Of a stretch of 64,000 nucleotides of DNA, positions 1-11,913 are shown piece after piece (within the stretch, counting starts at the first letter, position 1; every line of letters starts with the position of its first letter). Made by a program: the position numbers and the translations under genes. Under the pieces are notes generated by a model. That model worked only from the letters and a program-made list of their open reading frames with translations. It made no database searches and was not told the DNA's origin. The stretch lies in the NCBI GenBank assembly GCA_016858145.1, contig JAEHOE010000127.1:302516-366515 (forward strand). The letters run 5' to 3'. The DNA is from Edaphochlamys debaryana. Its lineage: Eukaryota > Chlorophyta > Chlorophyceae > Chlamydomonadales.

Positions 1-342
1 CGATGGTCGGGAGCGCTGTGTGTGTCGGAAGCTCCACGGAGTCGAAGGCGGAAGCTCCACGGAGTCAAAGGCGGGGAAGAGCCAACACTACCTAGCGCCA
101 ACATGCCTGCTGGCAGAGCCCGAGACCCCAGCCAAGCGAGCAACGAGCCCCACACTGCGCGACTCACCTGGGCAGACGTCCAGCGCGGCGAGTTGAAGCA
201 TAAGCGCGAACATGGAAGGGCGGGAAGGGCGGGCTGAGCGGATGTTGATAGCCGCGAATACAGCGTGAGGGTGCAGTGGTGGGCAGGACTAATTAAGCTC
301 TGCCGACCGGCGTGCGGGGGTTGCTGCAGCTGCCGAACCCCC
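1..342. other. Window start, no supported exon
   Basis: I see no exon here that I can support. A 23-base direct repeat is present (units at 26-48 and 49-71, differing by one base). The stretch probably lies inside an intron of the importin-like gene that follows, because that gene is already in its C-terminal part at 886. Earlier exons must lie upstream of the window or be hidden here. Confidence 0.4.
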
Positions 343-907
343 CTCTGCCCTCTTGCCTCCCCCCCCAGGAGTCGGCCCTGGTGGTGACCATCCCCCCCCC
401 TCCCTTACCTCCCCCCCTCTGCCCTCTTGCCTCCCCCCCAGGAGTCGGCCCTGGTGGTGACCATCCCCCCCCCCTCCCTTACCTCCCCCCCTCTGCCCTC
501 TTGCCTCCCCCCCAGGAGTCGGCCCTGGTGGTGACCATCCCCCCCCCCCTCCCTTACCTCCCCCCCTCTGCCCTCTTGCCTCCCCCCCAGGAGTCGGCCC
601 TGGTGGTGACCATCCCCCCCCCTCCCTTACCTCCCCCCCTCTGCCCTCTTGCCTCCCCCCCAGGAGTCGGCCCTGGTGGTGACCATCCCCCCCCCCCTCC
701 CTTACCTCCCCCCCTCTGCCCTCTTGCCTCCCCCCCAGGAGTCGGCCCTGGTGGTGACCATCCCCCCCCCCTCCCTTACCTCCCCCCCTCTGCCCTCTTG
801 CCTCCCCCCCAGGAGTCGGCCCTGGTGGTGACAATCCCCCCCCTCCCTTACCTCCCCCCCTCTGCCCTCTTGCCTCCCCCCCCAGGAGTCGGCCCTGGTG
901 GTGACCA
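343..907 (+). repeat. Eight-copy ~74-bp tandem repeat spanning a 3' splice site
   Basis: Eight near-identical units repeat every 73-75 bases; the GTCGGCC core recurs at 371, 444, 518, 593, 666, 741, 815 and 888. Each unit has a C-rich pyrimidine tract, a CAG acceptor, then the first ~22 bases of the downstream exon (reading E-S-A-L-V-V-T). Only the last copy continues into the real exon (886 onward). Unit length varies only in the C runs. The array therefore multiplies a complete 3' splice site. Long open frames on both strands here (289-834 minus, 312-1049 plus) are by-products of the repeat and not genes. Confidence 0.9.
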
Positions 908-3137
908 ACTCGCTCCCCGTGTTCGGGCGACTGCTCCTGGCCACACCCGAGCGCTTCGTGGCGCTCTGCGGGGCGGCGGCAGGGGACGCGGGGGTGGCGG
1001 CGGCGCTGGGCGCGCGGGGGAGAGAGGGGCTGCCGGCGGGCCTATGTGAGCAAGCGCGCGGGGGCGTGGAGAGGGGCGGGCCAGGGGAGATCGGGGCGGG
1101 GCGGAAAGGGCATCGCGTGATGCGGGGAGGCTGCGAAACAGGAGGGCACGGGCGGTGGGCGGCCAGGATTGGTTGCCTGCCAACGCATCTGCCGCCCGTT
1201 TTTGTGCGACGCCCCCGGCCCCTCACTCCCCTCCCCAGCCCCCGGCGAGGTGGTGCTGGTGCGGCTGCTGGAGCTGTGGGCGGAGCAGTTCGACACACTG
1301 GCGCAGGTGGGGGGGGAGGGCAGGGGGCGGAGGCAGCCCACCAGCCGGGGAGGGGCCCGGGGCTGACACCTCGGCAACACTCCCGCCAGGGCTGCACCAT
1401 CCCCCCGCGCCCCAGACCTACCGGTCTCCCCACGCCGCCACCCCCCAGCTTACCCTTCCCCCCTGGACCCATCCCTTTCGGCCTGTGCCCTCTTCCGAAT
1501 CCCCTTGACCAATCCACGAGACGCTCTCCCGCTCAGCTTCAAGCATTCCCAATCCCCCACCCCCAACCCCAACCCCCACCCCAACCCCCCAACCCCCACC
1601 CCACCCACCCCCAGGCGGGTGCCCGGCGGCTGTGCGCGCTGGCCCTGTGCCGGGCCCTGGCGCTGCCCAGCGCTGCGGTGCTGGGGCTGCTGGAGCTGCT
1701 GCTGCCGGCAATCACGGGCGTGTGGTGAGTGGCCCCAGGCCCCAAAGGGGATGATGCAGCGAGAACGTGAGGGGAGGGGAGTGAGACGCGAGACTGTGAG
1801 AGGTGATGCTACCGGAAACCAGGTTTCTGCACCCGTGCCCTGCGTGCTCTCGTCACTCGTCAAAGACCGTCGCTCGTCAAAGACCGCCCCCTCATGTTTG
1901 GCTCCCCTTCCTTCCCCCCCCCCCGCGCTCCCCCGTGCCGCAAGGTTCGAGACCGAGGGTGGCGGCGGCCCGGGCGGCTACGTGTCGGAGGGCCTGCCGC
2001 CATCCATAGACTACTTTTCAACCAGGTGAGAGAGAGGGAGGGGTAAACGATAAAGGGGCCCAATCGGATGGCACGCATTGCAAGTGGGTGGGCGCGTCTG
2101 CGGCTTTCTGGGAGCTACCTCGTCAGGCTCATGTGCCCCCCCCCCCCATTTGCCCGTCGGTTGGGTGCTGGGTGCAGCCCCCGCGCGTGCAAGGAGGTTG
2201 AGAGGCTTGGCCCCAACCGTGCCAAACACACCTTCCCTTCTTTCTTCTCCCCCGCGCCCGCGCCCCCGCCCCCAGCCTGCGCGCGGGCGAGGACGGACTG
2301 GAGGAGATTGCGGGGCCGGCCCTGGACTCGGAGGACGCAGAGGGGGAGGGCGCGCGGAGGACGCAGGTGGGGGCGAGGTCATTGCGGGAGGGGAGGGCGT
2401 GTGTGGCAGGGCGGGAGGGACACGCGCTTGTCCGTGTGCTGACCCTTCCGCCTTGTAAGGCTGCGGGCTGTGGGCTGTGTGATTAGGGCGCGGTTTCGAG
2501 GGCGAGCTCACATGCCTGACACTCGCCCCGCCATGCCCTCTCCTCACCCCTCTCAGCTTCGGGAGGTGGACCCGGCCACCCGGCTCAAGGTAGGCACACT
2601 TGCTTGCTGCGTTTAGGGTTGGGAATGAGAAACGGGGGACGAGGTTACGCGAAAAGCAAGGCCGGCAAAGTGCAATCCCCGCCTACAACACTGGCGAGGT
2701 TGTAGTCGCGACCCTGCTCTTGCGAGCAGTGAAGCAGCGCCCATCAAGCCAGGTGGCATACGCCGGGGCAATTCGAAGCCACAGTCTAGGTTGGGGCCGT
2801 GGGGGCAAAACGGCGTGGCTCAGCTGTGCGCGCAACCCCTCCTCAGCCACACCCATCCGTCCGCCGTCTGCCGAATCACCCCCACCCCCCCCTCCTGTAC
2901 CAAGCCCTCCAACGCCTTGGGCAACCCCTGAAGTCCCCTCTCCCTCTCCGCCCCCTCCCTACCTAGGTGGGCGCCGCCCTGCGCGAGGGCCTGGCCGCCG
3001 CCGCCTCCCTGCACGGCCCCTCCCTGGAGGCGGCCCTGGGGCGGCTGGACGAGGCGGTCATGGGGCCCGTGCGCCTGGCGACGGGGGCAGCAGGGGCGGG
3101 GCAGGCGGGGGGAGCGGCGGCGGCGGGGGGGCAATGA
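886..3137 (+). CDS. IPO11: Importin-11-like karyopherin, C-terminal exons
   Basis: Importin-beta family nuclear transport receptor; importin-11 type proteins carry cargo into the nucleus under Ran-GTP control. Only the C-terminus is in the window. In-phase exons: 886-1045, 1239-1306, 1615-1724, 1945-2025, 2276-2366, 2557-2589, 2967-3137 (TGA). The protein shows HEAT-like helices, then the family's characteristic end: a WAEQFD segment, an RRLCALALC helix, an acidic loop (exon 2276-2366), a DPATRLK segment resembling the DPVH motif of importin-11, and a final amphipathic helix. A Gly/Ala tail is added after the usual end. All junctions are GT-AG. The intron at 1307-1614 is very rich in CCCCAAC-like sequence. 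Assignment rests on remembered similarity to human IPO11; another karyopherin of the IPO11/Kap120 group is possible. Confidence 0.75.
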
Positions 3138-4546
3138 GGCAGCGGTGTGGTGTGTCAGACTGGGGATGAGAAGGGGGCCAGGGTGCCTGGCGAGGGGGCT
3201 CGGGACCGAGGGCGGGGCAGGCAAGGGCAAGGGCAGCTCCCGGGGGGCTGGGAGGCTGTGTGGGCAGGGTCGAGGTAGAGGCCAGGGCTCTGGTGGCGGC
3301 CGCCCGGTGGGCCGGGGACCGATACTGGTGCAATGCAGCTAGGGGAGTGGCGTGGACAGGCAGCAGAGGGAGAGGAGGGCGGACTGAGGCTTGATTGCAA
3401 GGGTAATGGCGGCCTGAGCCGGACGGTGCAACCGGAGCGCGCAACGCGCACGCAGGCGTCTAATCAGCAGTCAGCACACCGTGGCATCCCTGCCGCGCCG
3501 ACTCACCCATCACTGCACTATGAGAGCTTGGCCAGCCCGTGCATATATACCCACTCTCCATAGTTAAGGCCTTATGGATGGGGAGGCTACGGAATGGAGC
3601 TGGAGGACGCTGGACTGGTCGGTCACTTTCAGGGCTGCCCAGCTGCTTTACCGCTGGCCCAGAGGGGGGGGGGGGAAGGCGGCTCCGATGATGATTCCCT
3701 CGCTGGCCGAGCCCGCACCCGCAGCCGCTCGGCTTCCAACAATGCAGAGCGCAGAAGCTGTAGCTGAGCAGGCAAACCATCTGTTCTTTCCACGCTATGA
3801 AGCAACCCCCTGCAGGTGAAGGATGTGGCACCTCAGAAGGGCATTTCGCACGTTGCATTTGGCCACCCCCCTCCCAACCAAGCACACGCATTTCCCGTCC
3901 CGCCTCCCCAGCGCCAGCTCAGCCATCCTGCGTCCTACTCGTCTGCTCCCTATCGCACGGATCACGGCCCTCCGCGCGCCCGACCGCCCGCGCCCGCATG
4001 GGCGCACACAGCCGGGGGCTGGGCCTCACTCGGGGACTCGGCTCTCTACCACCTCCCAGCATCTTCGCGGCCATACACACGCATATCCCGGTCTGCGGGC
4101 GCGCCCCTCCCTGAGGCGGCCCCATGTCAAAATCCAGTCGGGGTCAGCTACGTTGCGTCCAACCTAATGTCCGAACGCTCCCGGCCGCTACGCCCAGCTC
4201 CTCTTAGCTCCGCGGCCGCTTCTCCGCATGTCGCAGCCGCTCTCCACCAGGCGACGCGTCCGTCCACCGTGAGAGCCCAAGCCTCCACGGCTGACGCACG
4301 CTGCCGCCAGCTTCAGCGCCAGCGCTCCATGACGAGCCGCGCCTCCACGGATCCAGATCCGGAACCGAGCGCCAGCGGCTCAGCAGCACACCGGCGCACC
4401 ACCGTCAGGTTGCGCAGCCGGTGCTAGGGCACATACCGGTTCCGTAACGACACGATGCGGCCCGCGGTACGGCCCGAAAGCCCAGGTCCTGGCCAGGGGC
4501 GAACGAAGCCCGAGGCCAGGGCAGGGTCGACGAGCAAGCGAGCTGC
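3138..4546. other. Convergent intergenic region
   Basis: Space between the convergent importin-like (+) and PDI (-) genes, holding both 3' UTRs. I see no coding segment with splice or family support; the open frames at 3797-4427 are overlapping low-complexity frames on both strands. I did not find a clear TGTAA poly(A) signal for either gene, apart from the TGTAA formed by the PDI stop codon itself. Confidence 0.5.
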
Positions 4547-7500
4547 TTACAGCTCGTCGTGGTCGCCACCCGTGGGCTTGTCCTTGTCGTCCGAGGTGCC
4601 CTCGTCCGACTCGCCGCCCTTCTTGGGCAGCTCGTAGGGGACCTTGGCGTTGTTCTGCGGACGGGTCAAGAGAAGGGCACCAGGCGTGAGAACCCTGACC
4701 TTCGATGAGTAGACGCAACCGCCCCCCCAAAACACCTCCAAGCAATGCCCCCGACAACCGTTTGCACCTCGGCTGCGTGCACTTATGCCGCAGGAGTCGC
4801 TGTCTTCCACCCACCTTGATGAACTTGGTCAGGGACTTGAGCGAGCGGTCGCCGCCCTCGAAGACAATGGCCTTCTGGTCCTCGCCGGCGGGGTAGAACA
4901 GAATGGTGGGGAAGCCCTTGACCTCGATGTCGGGGTGCTCGTTCTCAGTGCCGTCCATCTTGGCAATGACCACGGAGTCAACCTGCGGGTTTCAAATGGC
5001 GTTCGGGGCGAGGTCAGCACCTGACCTCCACGGCATGGAACCTGATGGAACCCAGTCGTTCAACTGTGGGAGTGCCTCATGCCTACGCCGCAACCCACTC
5101 CTCCAGCACAGTTTTGCTGCGCAAAGCCGCCCTCACCTTCTTGAAGCGCTTGGCCAGCTTCTTGTAGATGGGCTCCAGCTTCTTGCAGTGGCCGCACCAG
5201 GGGGCGTACACCTCGAGCAGCACGTCCTTGGTCTTGTCCAGGACCACGGACTCAACCGACTTGCCCACGACAATGGTCACGCCCTCCTCGTCAGCGTCCT
5301 CGGGGATGGGCTGCGACTTGAACTCGGCCTCCGCGGTGCCGTCCACCACGCTCTCGGCGAACTTGGCCACGTTCTCGACCGTGAAGGCGTCCTTGAGCTT
5401 GTACTTCTTGTTCTTCTCCATGAAGAAGCCCAGCAGCTGGGGAGAGAGAGAGAGCGCAGGGAGGTGGGGGAGGAGTTGAGCTGCTGCTGCCTTCACCCAT
5501 TGCCATGAGCAGTGCTTGTCCGCCCCCGGCTCAAACCCACTCCACCCCTCGCTAGTAGCAGCGTAGTCTTCCACGCTGGGGCACCACCCTCCCCGGCCGC
5601 TCTACTTGTGTTGTTCAGGAAGCAGACATGACCCTCGTCGCGTCAGGTCAGCAGTGCGCCAGCGACAAGACGCTGGGCACTCAGCCCGCCCCACGCTCCG
5701 CCCACTCCCAACCAAAGACCCAACCCCCCGGCGACTCCACCCCGATGCGCGCACTCACCACAGGCGACTCGGCGCCCTTGAGGCCGAAGAAGTTGGTCAC
5801 GGGGTCGGCGCCCGCGCCCTCGTTGTTCACGGTGACGAACACCAGCTTGCCCTTGAACTTCTTGCCCACCTCCTTGTACACCTTCATGATCTGTGCGTCA
5901 CAAGGGTAGGAGCGGGAGCTCTTCAGACCGCGCTCGGTGCACCCGCTGCGGACCCTTCAGTCAATCCGAACTTCCACATCCCGCTCCGGCGTTCGGTAAC
6001 TCTCCCCCTGAGGCGCAACCCTGTAGCATCCTCGACCGCCCCCAGCTGACAAGCCAGCCGTCCGTCACTCCAGCTGCCTGTCTCCTCCCCTCCCCCACAC
6101 AGGAGCGTGTCCGTGTCTTCCCCCTCCCAACCATCGCGGTGCCCGCCGCTCCAGCTTCCAACCCCTCACCCTTTCCAGGCCAACCGTGCCTGTTTCCTCC
6201 CCTCCCCACCCCCCAGCCGCTGCGGTGCCCACCTCGGCGTCGTTGGCCAGGTCAGCCTCCTTGGTCCACAGAATCAGCTGCTTGGTGATGCCGCTGTTGA
6301 AGATCTTCTGGCTGTTCTCCTGGTTGAACTCAATGGTGGGGGGCAGCTTCTCGCCCTTGACGAACTCAGCCAGGACCTCGGCCTCAATCTCCTTGTCCAG
6401 GGCAGCGGTCTCGCGGTCCTCGCCTGTCAGGCGCAACATGAGCGGTTCAGCCACAAGCTGCTTGGCCCCTCCCCCGCTCAGTTCCGGCGCAAGCACCAAA
6501 TCAGACCCATCCCCAGCATAGGACCCCGTTCCGTTGCCCCCGGTGCCCACAGCACAGCCGTGTTTCACCACTGCCACTGCCAAGACCCCGCCCAGCCCCA
6601 TTCCCCGGCTCACCAGCAAAGTTCTTCACGGCGGCGATGGTATCGTGCTTGTCCAGGCCGGCAGACTTGGCGACCTCAGCGCTGGTGGTCTGGACGAAGA
6701 ACACGTCCTCAGTCTTGGCGGCGAACGACTTGAAGGCATCGTAAGCCTCACCCTGCGTAGGTAAAGAGGTGGGGGGTCAACGCAACGTGCGCCAGCCGGG
6801 TCTGGCCCCCCAGCCGGTGATGTGACCGGTACTCGAGAGGCGAGGGTCCCATTCCGCATGCGACAAGCTGCCATGGAGGGCTGGAGAGAAGGGCAGGCTG
6901 GGGGTGTGGAGACTCAGAGGAGTACGCACCGCGAACTCCTTGAAGTAGCCCAGGATGATGACGCCGTTGTCGCCCTCCAGCTCCTTCAGCTTCTCGGCAT
7001 CGTCAACGGTGGTGGCCGGGGGGCCGGTCTTCTTCTTGATCCAGCCCACAATCCCGTCACTGCAACGTGTGCGAAGGGGAGGACAGGAGAGAGGAAAGGA
7101 TGATGGAAACAAGGGGGCCGGGGCAAGGGTGGAGGGGCTCGCGCAACGTGGGGCACCCGGGGGAGGCGGAAACGGGCTGGCGCCCAAAACCCGACCCAAG
7201 ACCGCCCCCCTTCGGAACTACGTGACACGAATTGAGCCCGGCAGCTACTCACGCCTCGCGGGGGCCGTTGTAGTCAGAGGCCAGCTCGCCATCGACGAAC
7301 CACTTCAGGGTGGGGTAGCCCTGCACACCGAACTTGGTGCCCAGAGACTCCTCAACGGTGGCGTCGACCTACAGCAACGATGCAAGCATACTGGTGAGGG
7401 AATGCGCGACAAAACTTGGCACATTTTCGCGGGCTCACCGTCCCAGTCCCGACCGCACCTTGGCGATCACGACGTCGGGAGCGGCGGTCTTCAGGATAGT

Positions 7501-7927
7501 GGCAGCCTTGGAGTAGTGGGGCTTGAGGGTCTGCGGAGAGCGACGAGAGGACAAGATCAATGCGTGTCGTTGTGCAACACGTCCCAGGATCCCCCCCAGC
7601 GAAAGCCGCGCACCTTGCAGTGGCCGCACCACGGAGCGTAGAACCTGTACGAGGTGAAAACAGTGGTTCAGCGCGAGCCCGCCCAGGCTGCCAAAAGCGA
7701 TCTGCGGATGGCAGCACTCACTCCACAAGCGCGAACTTCGACGGCTTCACGACGGTATCCCAGTTCTTGGTGGTCAGCACAACGACATCGGGGTCGTCGT
7801 CGCCCTTGGGGGCAGCGTCGGCCTCATCGTCATCGTCATCATCGCCATACTCGTCGGCACTGGCAAACTTGGTGAAGGGCGCTGCGACAAGCAGCAGCCC
7901 CAGGAGGAGCAGGACCCAGCGAGACAT
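4547..7927 (-). CDS. RB60: Protein disulfide isomerase, RB60-like
   Basis: Thiol-disulfide oxidoreductase/isomerase, predicted in the ER lumen; Chlamydomonas RB60 is also reported in the chloroplast as a redox regulator of psbA mRNA translation. Eleven exons in coding order: 7722-7927, 7614-7644, 7459-7530, 7253-7368, 6930-7059, 6614-6752, 6233-6423, 5759-5890, 5137-5436, 4815-4982, 4547-4654; all phases agree, giving 530 residues (RB60 is about the same). Order: signal peptide ([11 protein letters not shown]), acidic stretch, thioredoxin domain a with CGHC at ~75-78, domains b and b', domain a' with CGHC at ~420-423, acidic/Lys tail, C-terminal HDEL. Both active sites are complete. The 31-base second exon encodes almost only the first active site. 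The start is the only ATG giving a signal peptide. Confidence 0.95.
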
Positions 7928-8839
7928 TGTGTGTGTGTTCGGCTAACAGCAGACCAGCCAGTGGGCTCGGCGCGTCTCATATGCTCCCGCCCGCGATTGG
8001 TACGGATTGGACACTGTGTCCGGCCCGCTGTCGCTTCTCCTGTCGTGGCTCCCTTCTCGATCAGCCTCTCGCTGCATTCCAAGGCTACCGAGAACGTCCG
8101 CCGAACACCGCCCCCTTGAGCAGGCCGCATCTGCGTGCAACAGCCCAACCCGACCAGGGCCCGCAGCCCCTGTGCAACGACCGCAGCGCAGCTATATGAG
8201 ACAAGAGCAATTGTTCGACGCTTGTGTCGCCTCAGTTTTTGACCCAACATCGGATGGGTTCGGATGGCGCGCAAAAGCTGGAGCGTGGAGACCAGCCGCC
8301 GCGAGGACAAAGCACCGTGGTTAAGACGGTGGGCATCCCCCGGCGAGCAGAAAAGGTGTCCGGGGACCAACCGCCACCGCGGGACCCGCTCACGGCGCCC
8401 TCCACGGCCAACGCCCCAACGCAGGAAGCGACCTTTGCAAGTTTGGTACCGACTGGAAAGCCTACGTTCCCAAATGCCGCCGCCTTCACTTCGAGCGGAA
8501 CCCAGGCGTCTCCACAACTCCGTCAGCGAGCCGTGAACATCAAGGACTGGCGCGCTCCCTTGCTAGTCTCACCCGCAGACGGCCGCGACGGGGCCCTCCA
8601 GCAACGCACACCGCATTGCACCTCTGCTTCCTCACCCCAGCAGCACCCATGGCTTGACATGTCACCGCCAAGCACCGCCCTCGGGGGCTCCTGGCCGCCT
8701 GGCATCCCCGAAGGTGGGCAGCCCTAACCACCGCGCTCACCGTGCGCTTCACTGCATGCCCCCACCCCAGCGAACTCACCCCCCACAGCATCTCCTTGAC
8801 CACCCCTTGTAACCGTCACGTGGCGCCCACCAGCCGCCG
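7928..8839. other. PDI 5' flank and upstream gene's 3' flank
   Basis: About 0.9 kb between the PDI start codon and the stop codon of the upstream hydrolase-like gene, both on the minus strand. It should hold the PDI promoter/5' UTR and the hydrolase 3' UTR. I see no coding exon and no motif I would name. Confidence 0.5.
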
Positions 8840-11800
8840 CTATGCGGCCCCCGCGTCCGCCATATGCGTGTCACCCCCCGCCCCCCCGCTCGCTTGCCGC
8901 TGCGCCGCCGCCGCCGCCGCATGCTGGGCCTGCAGCTGGGCCTGGAGCTGTTGCTGTAGCAGCAGCTGCTGAAGGGCTTGGGCCTGGGCCTGGGCCTGGG
9001 GCTGAGCCCCAGCGGGCCCCGCGGCGGGCGGCTTCATGGGCACCCCGGGCATGCCAGGCACCGCCACCCGCTGGGCCAGGGCGGACTGGAGCGCCTCCGC
9101 CACCCCTGCCCCCGCCACCCCGGCCTTGCCGCCGCCGTCCCCGCCGCCGCCGCCAGCCGCCGCCGCCGCCGCCGCCGCGGCCTGCTGCAAGAGGTGCTGC
9201 TGCTGCTGCGCGGCCACGGCCGCCGCGGCGACGGCGGCCAGCGGGTGCCCCGAGGACGGCGCCGCGGGCGCGTGCCCGTGCGCCCCCGCCCCCGGGTGCG
9301 CCTGCGCCTGCGCCGCCGCCGCCACGTTCGCCTGCTGACGTAGCAACAGCGTGGCCAGCTGCGCCGCCATGGCTGGGTCCAGAAACGCCGCCAGGTTGCC
9401 GGCGGCGCCCGCCGGCCTGGCGGCGCCGGGCCGCTGCGCGGCGGCGGCCGCCGCCGCCGCTTGCTGCAGCAGCGCCTGCGTGTTGAGGACCGGGGCGCCC
9501 CCGGCGGCGCCTGCCCGCGCTTGCAGGTGGTGCGGCGGGGCGACCACCTGGCCGGCGTACGCGGCCGGCGCCTGGGGAGGCGGCGCGGGCGGCGGCCCCG
9601 TCGGGATGGGCCTGCGCGGGCGGGAGGGAGCGGGGGACGGGCGTTTGGGGCAGCTGGGGAGACGCAGAACGGGCCGATCTGAGCACCGCAGCGACGTGTG
9701 AACGGGAGGCATAGAGGGCACAACGGCTGTTCGTCCGTGCCTGCTGGCTGGCCGCTCGCGCCCACCTGAAGCACTCGGGTCGCTTGAGCGGCGGCCGCTC
9801 CGCCTTGGCGGCATCCGCTTGCGCCTGTGCCTGCGCCGCACACAGGCCCAAACGCACGCACGTGACACGTCAGCCCCCGTGAGCCCCTCACAGCGCACAC
9901 CACAGGGCCACTCCGCTCCACGCTACAGCGGTCACTCATAGCTACACAGCATGGTTTGACGTGGACAGCGCCGCGCCAGGTGCCCCCCGGTGTCTCCCTT
10001 TGTATTTCACCCCGCAGCCCACCTGAGCCGTGGCCGCCGCGCCTGCCGTACGCCAGAGGCGCGGCAGCTTGCACGCGTCCAGGCGGTACGACTGTACGGC
10101 GGCCAGGAAGTCCAGCACGGTGCTCGTGACCGTGTGTGCCACCCCCGCCGTGGGCCCCTTGCCGCTGGGCATGGCGCGGAAGTGGCCGTCCACCTCCTGT
10201 GGGAGGGTGGGCGTGGGGGTTGCGGTCAAGAAAGGTATGGTGGTAAGGTCAAAGTCATCAAGCCAAGGGCATGGACTAGACAAAAGGGGTACCGGTACGG
10301 CCGTTCACAACTGAAGCACAGCACACGGCACAGCACGCGGCAGAGAACACGGCACAGCACGGCACAGCACACAGCACGGCACGCCTCACCTGCACCACCA
10401 CGGACCGCACGTCCGCCGCCGCCAGCCGCGGCGCCAGCTCCACCAGCGCGTGCTCCGAGGCCAGCGGGTCGCACGCACCCGACACGAACAGCGTGGGCGC
10501 GGGCAGCGCCAGCAGCGGGGCGGTCGGGTCCGCTGACTGGTCCTCCTGGTAAAGAGAGGAGGCAGAGCAAAGAGGGTGCGTGAAGGGTGGAAGGCGCGGG
10601 GCGGGGCGGGCAGCTGTCCAGATGACAATCCCTTCTGGCGACCCTCGTACGGTAAGCTTCTGATGCCTTTCTCGGCGCTCAGGCCTCTACCCAAGCACCA
10701 TCACCCTGGTCTTCCAACCCCGACCAGCCGCCTCCGCCCCTGCCCGAGCGCCCTGCTCCTGCCTCACCCATCTGTCGACCCCTCCTACCTCCCAAGCCCG
10801 GCCCCGCCGCCTCACCTTGAGCGGGTAGGACAGAAATACGTACCCCGCCACGCCGCTCCGCAGCCGCTGCCCCACGGTCGCCGCCAGCCGCGCGCCACAG
10901 CCTATCCCCATGACCGCCCATCGAGTCACGCCGCGGGCGTAGGGGCTGGTGGCTGCCACGTCAGCAGCCTTCTCCAGCGCTGCCTCCCGGGTCTCCTCGG
11001 GGGCGGCGGGGTGGTAGATTGCTCGCATGACTAGGTGACCTGGTGCAGCGGGGCAGGTCAAGGTAAGAGACTCGGTAGCGCGCGGGAAATACAGCTGCTG
11101 GGCCTGTGAGAAGAGCGCTAGGAAGCAGCGAGGAGAGAGGGAGGCACAGGAAGGGCGGAAGGCGGGGGCGGCGAAAGCAGCTCCCCTGGCGGCTGAGTCT
11201 GCAAGCCCAAGACAAATGCCGGAGTCTCCAGTCACCCCTGCGCTCCCTCCACCGTCCAGCGCAATGCCGTGTGCCCTCCTGACTGCAGCACCCGCCCCAA
11301 CCGTTAGACGTATCCCCCTCAACCCCCCACACCCCTCCTGGCCGCACCCGCTCGCGCCAGGCCCACGGCAAGCTCCGACAGCAGCCGGCCCCGCCAGTCG
11401 CTGGGCTCTCGGCCGTGGGCCAGAATCACCCCCAGCTCCTTGACCTGAGCGGAACAGGGGAAGGCGAAGGTGGGCTGTCAAGGGCTCGCGTCATCAAAGC
11501 AGGCCCGGACCTCCGCCACAGCGCTCGCCGCCTCATGCCTTCGCTCAACGCGGCTCCGCCGCCTTATGCCCTATGCTTCACCCGGCCTGTTTAGCACCAG
11601 TGGTGTATCCACAGGGGTGCTACCCTCCTCCACTGGGTCTGCTCCTGGGCGGCTGACGCATGAGCAAAGCGAAGAGGCTGAGATCAGGCTGCAACGGCTG
11701 CCCAGCCCGCCCCAGCACCAGTCGCTCGTTCCCTCACCGCGCCGCTGACCCGGTTGTACCCCACAGCCTCAGCACACGCACCCCGGTTTCGGTGTTGTAG

Positions 11801-11913
11801 TTGCCTGGGATGGTCATGCATCCTTCCAAGTAGCCTCCGTTTGCGGGCATCTGTTTGACCAGGGCGGCACCAAGCGGCAGTCCGTGGGTGCACACCCGTG
11901 GGGGGCCAGCCAT
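8840..11913 (-). CDS. TEX30/KANSL3-type alpha/beta-hydrolase-like protein
   Basis: Probably a non-catalytic alpha/beta-hydrolase-fold protein; the family includes TEX30 and KANSL3 (a subunit of the NSL chromatin complex). Exons in coding order: 11782-11913, 11348-11444, 10816-11039, 10390-10545, 10023-10196, 9766-9830, 8840-9611; phases close, ~539 residues. Family landmarks: GVILAHG near residue 50, the strand-helix VMGIGCGAR at ~119-127, LFVSGACDP with the acid Asp ~178, and GHF with His ~209. In TEX30 the elbow is GRSMG; here it reads GIGCG, so the serine is Gly123, followed by Cys124. After the fold comes a ~250-residue Ala/Gln/Gly-rich tail, mostly one exon. The start is the ATG at 11913; the first donor (GTGCGT at 11781-11776) was chosen because it restores frame and family alignment. 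Confidence 0.75.
10314..10384. repeat. CACGGCACAG-like tandem repeat in an intron
   Basis: About 70 bases of imperfect tandem CACGGCACAG/CACACGGCACAG units. They lie in the intron between exons 10390-10545 and 10023-10196 of the hydrolase-like gene, beginning about six bases past its splice donor. Simple-sequence expansion; no function is suggested. Confidence 0.7.

Noticed and set aside
289..834. Minus-strand 181-residue repetitive frame
   Set aside because: It is the reverse complement of the splice-site repeat array; all six frames are open there because of the repeat.
1556..1612. CCCCAAC-rich tract as an internal telomere repeat
   Set aside because: Volvocine telomeres are TTTTAGGG-like; this tract is irregular and lies in an intron as its pyrimidine tract.
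8842..9486. Plus-strand Pro/Arg-rich frame opposite the hydrolase tail
   Set aside because: It is a shadow of the Ala/Gln-rich coding exon; extreme GC content keeps antisense frames open.
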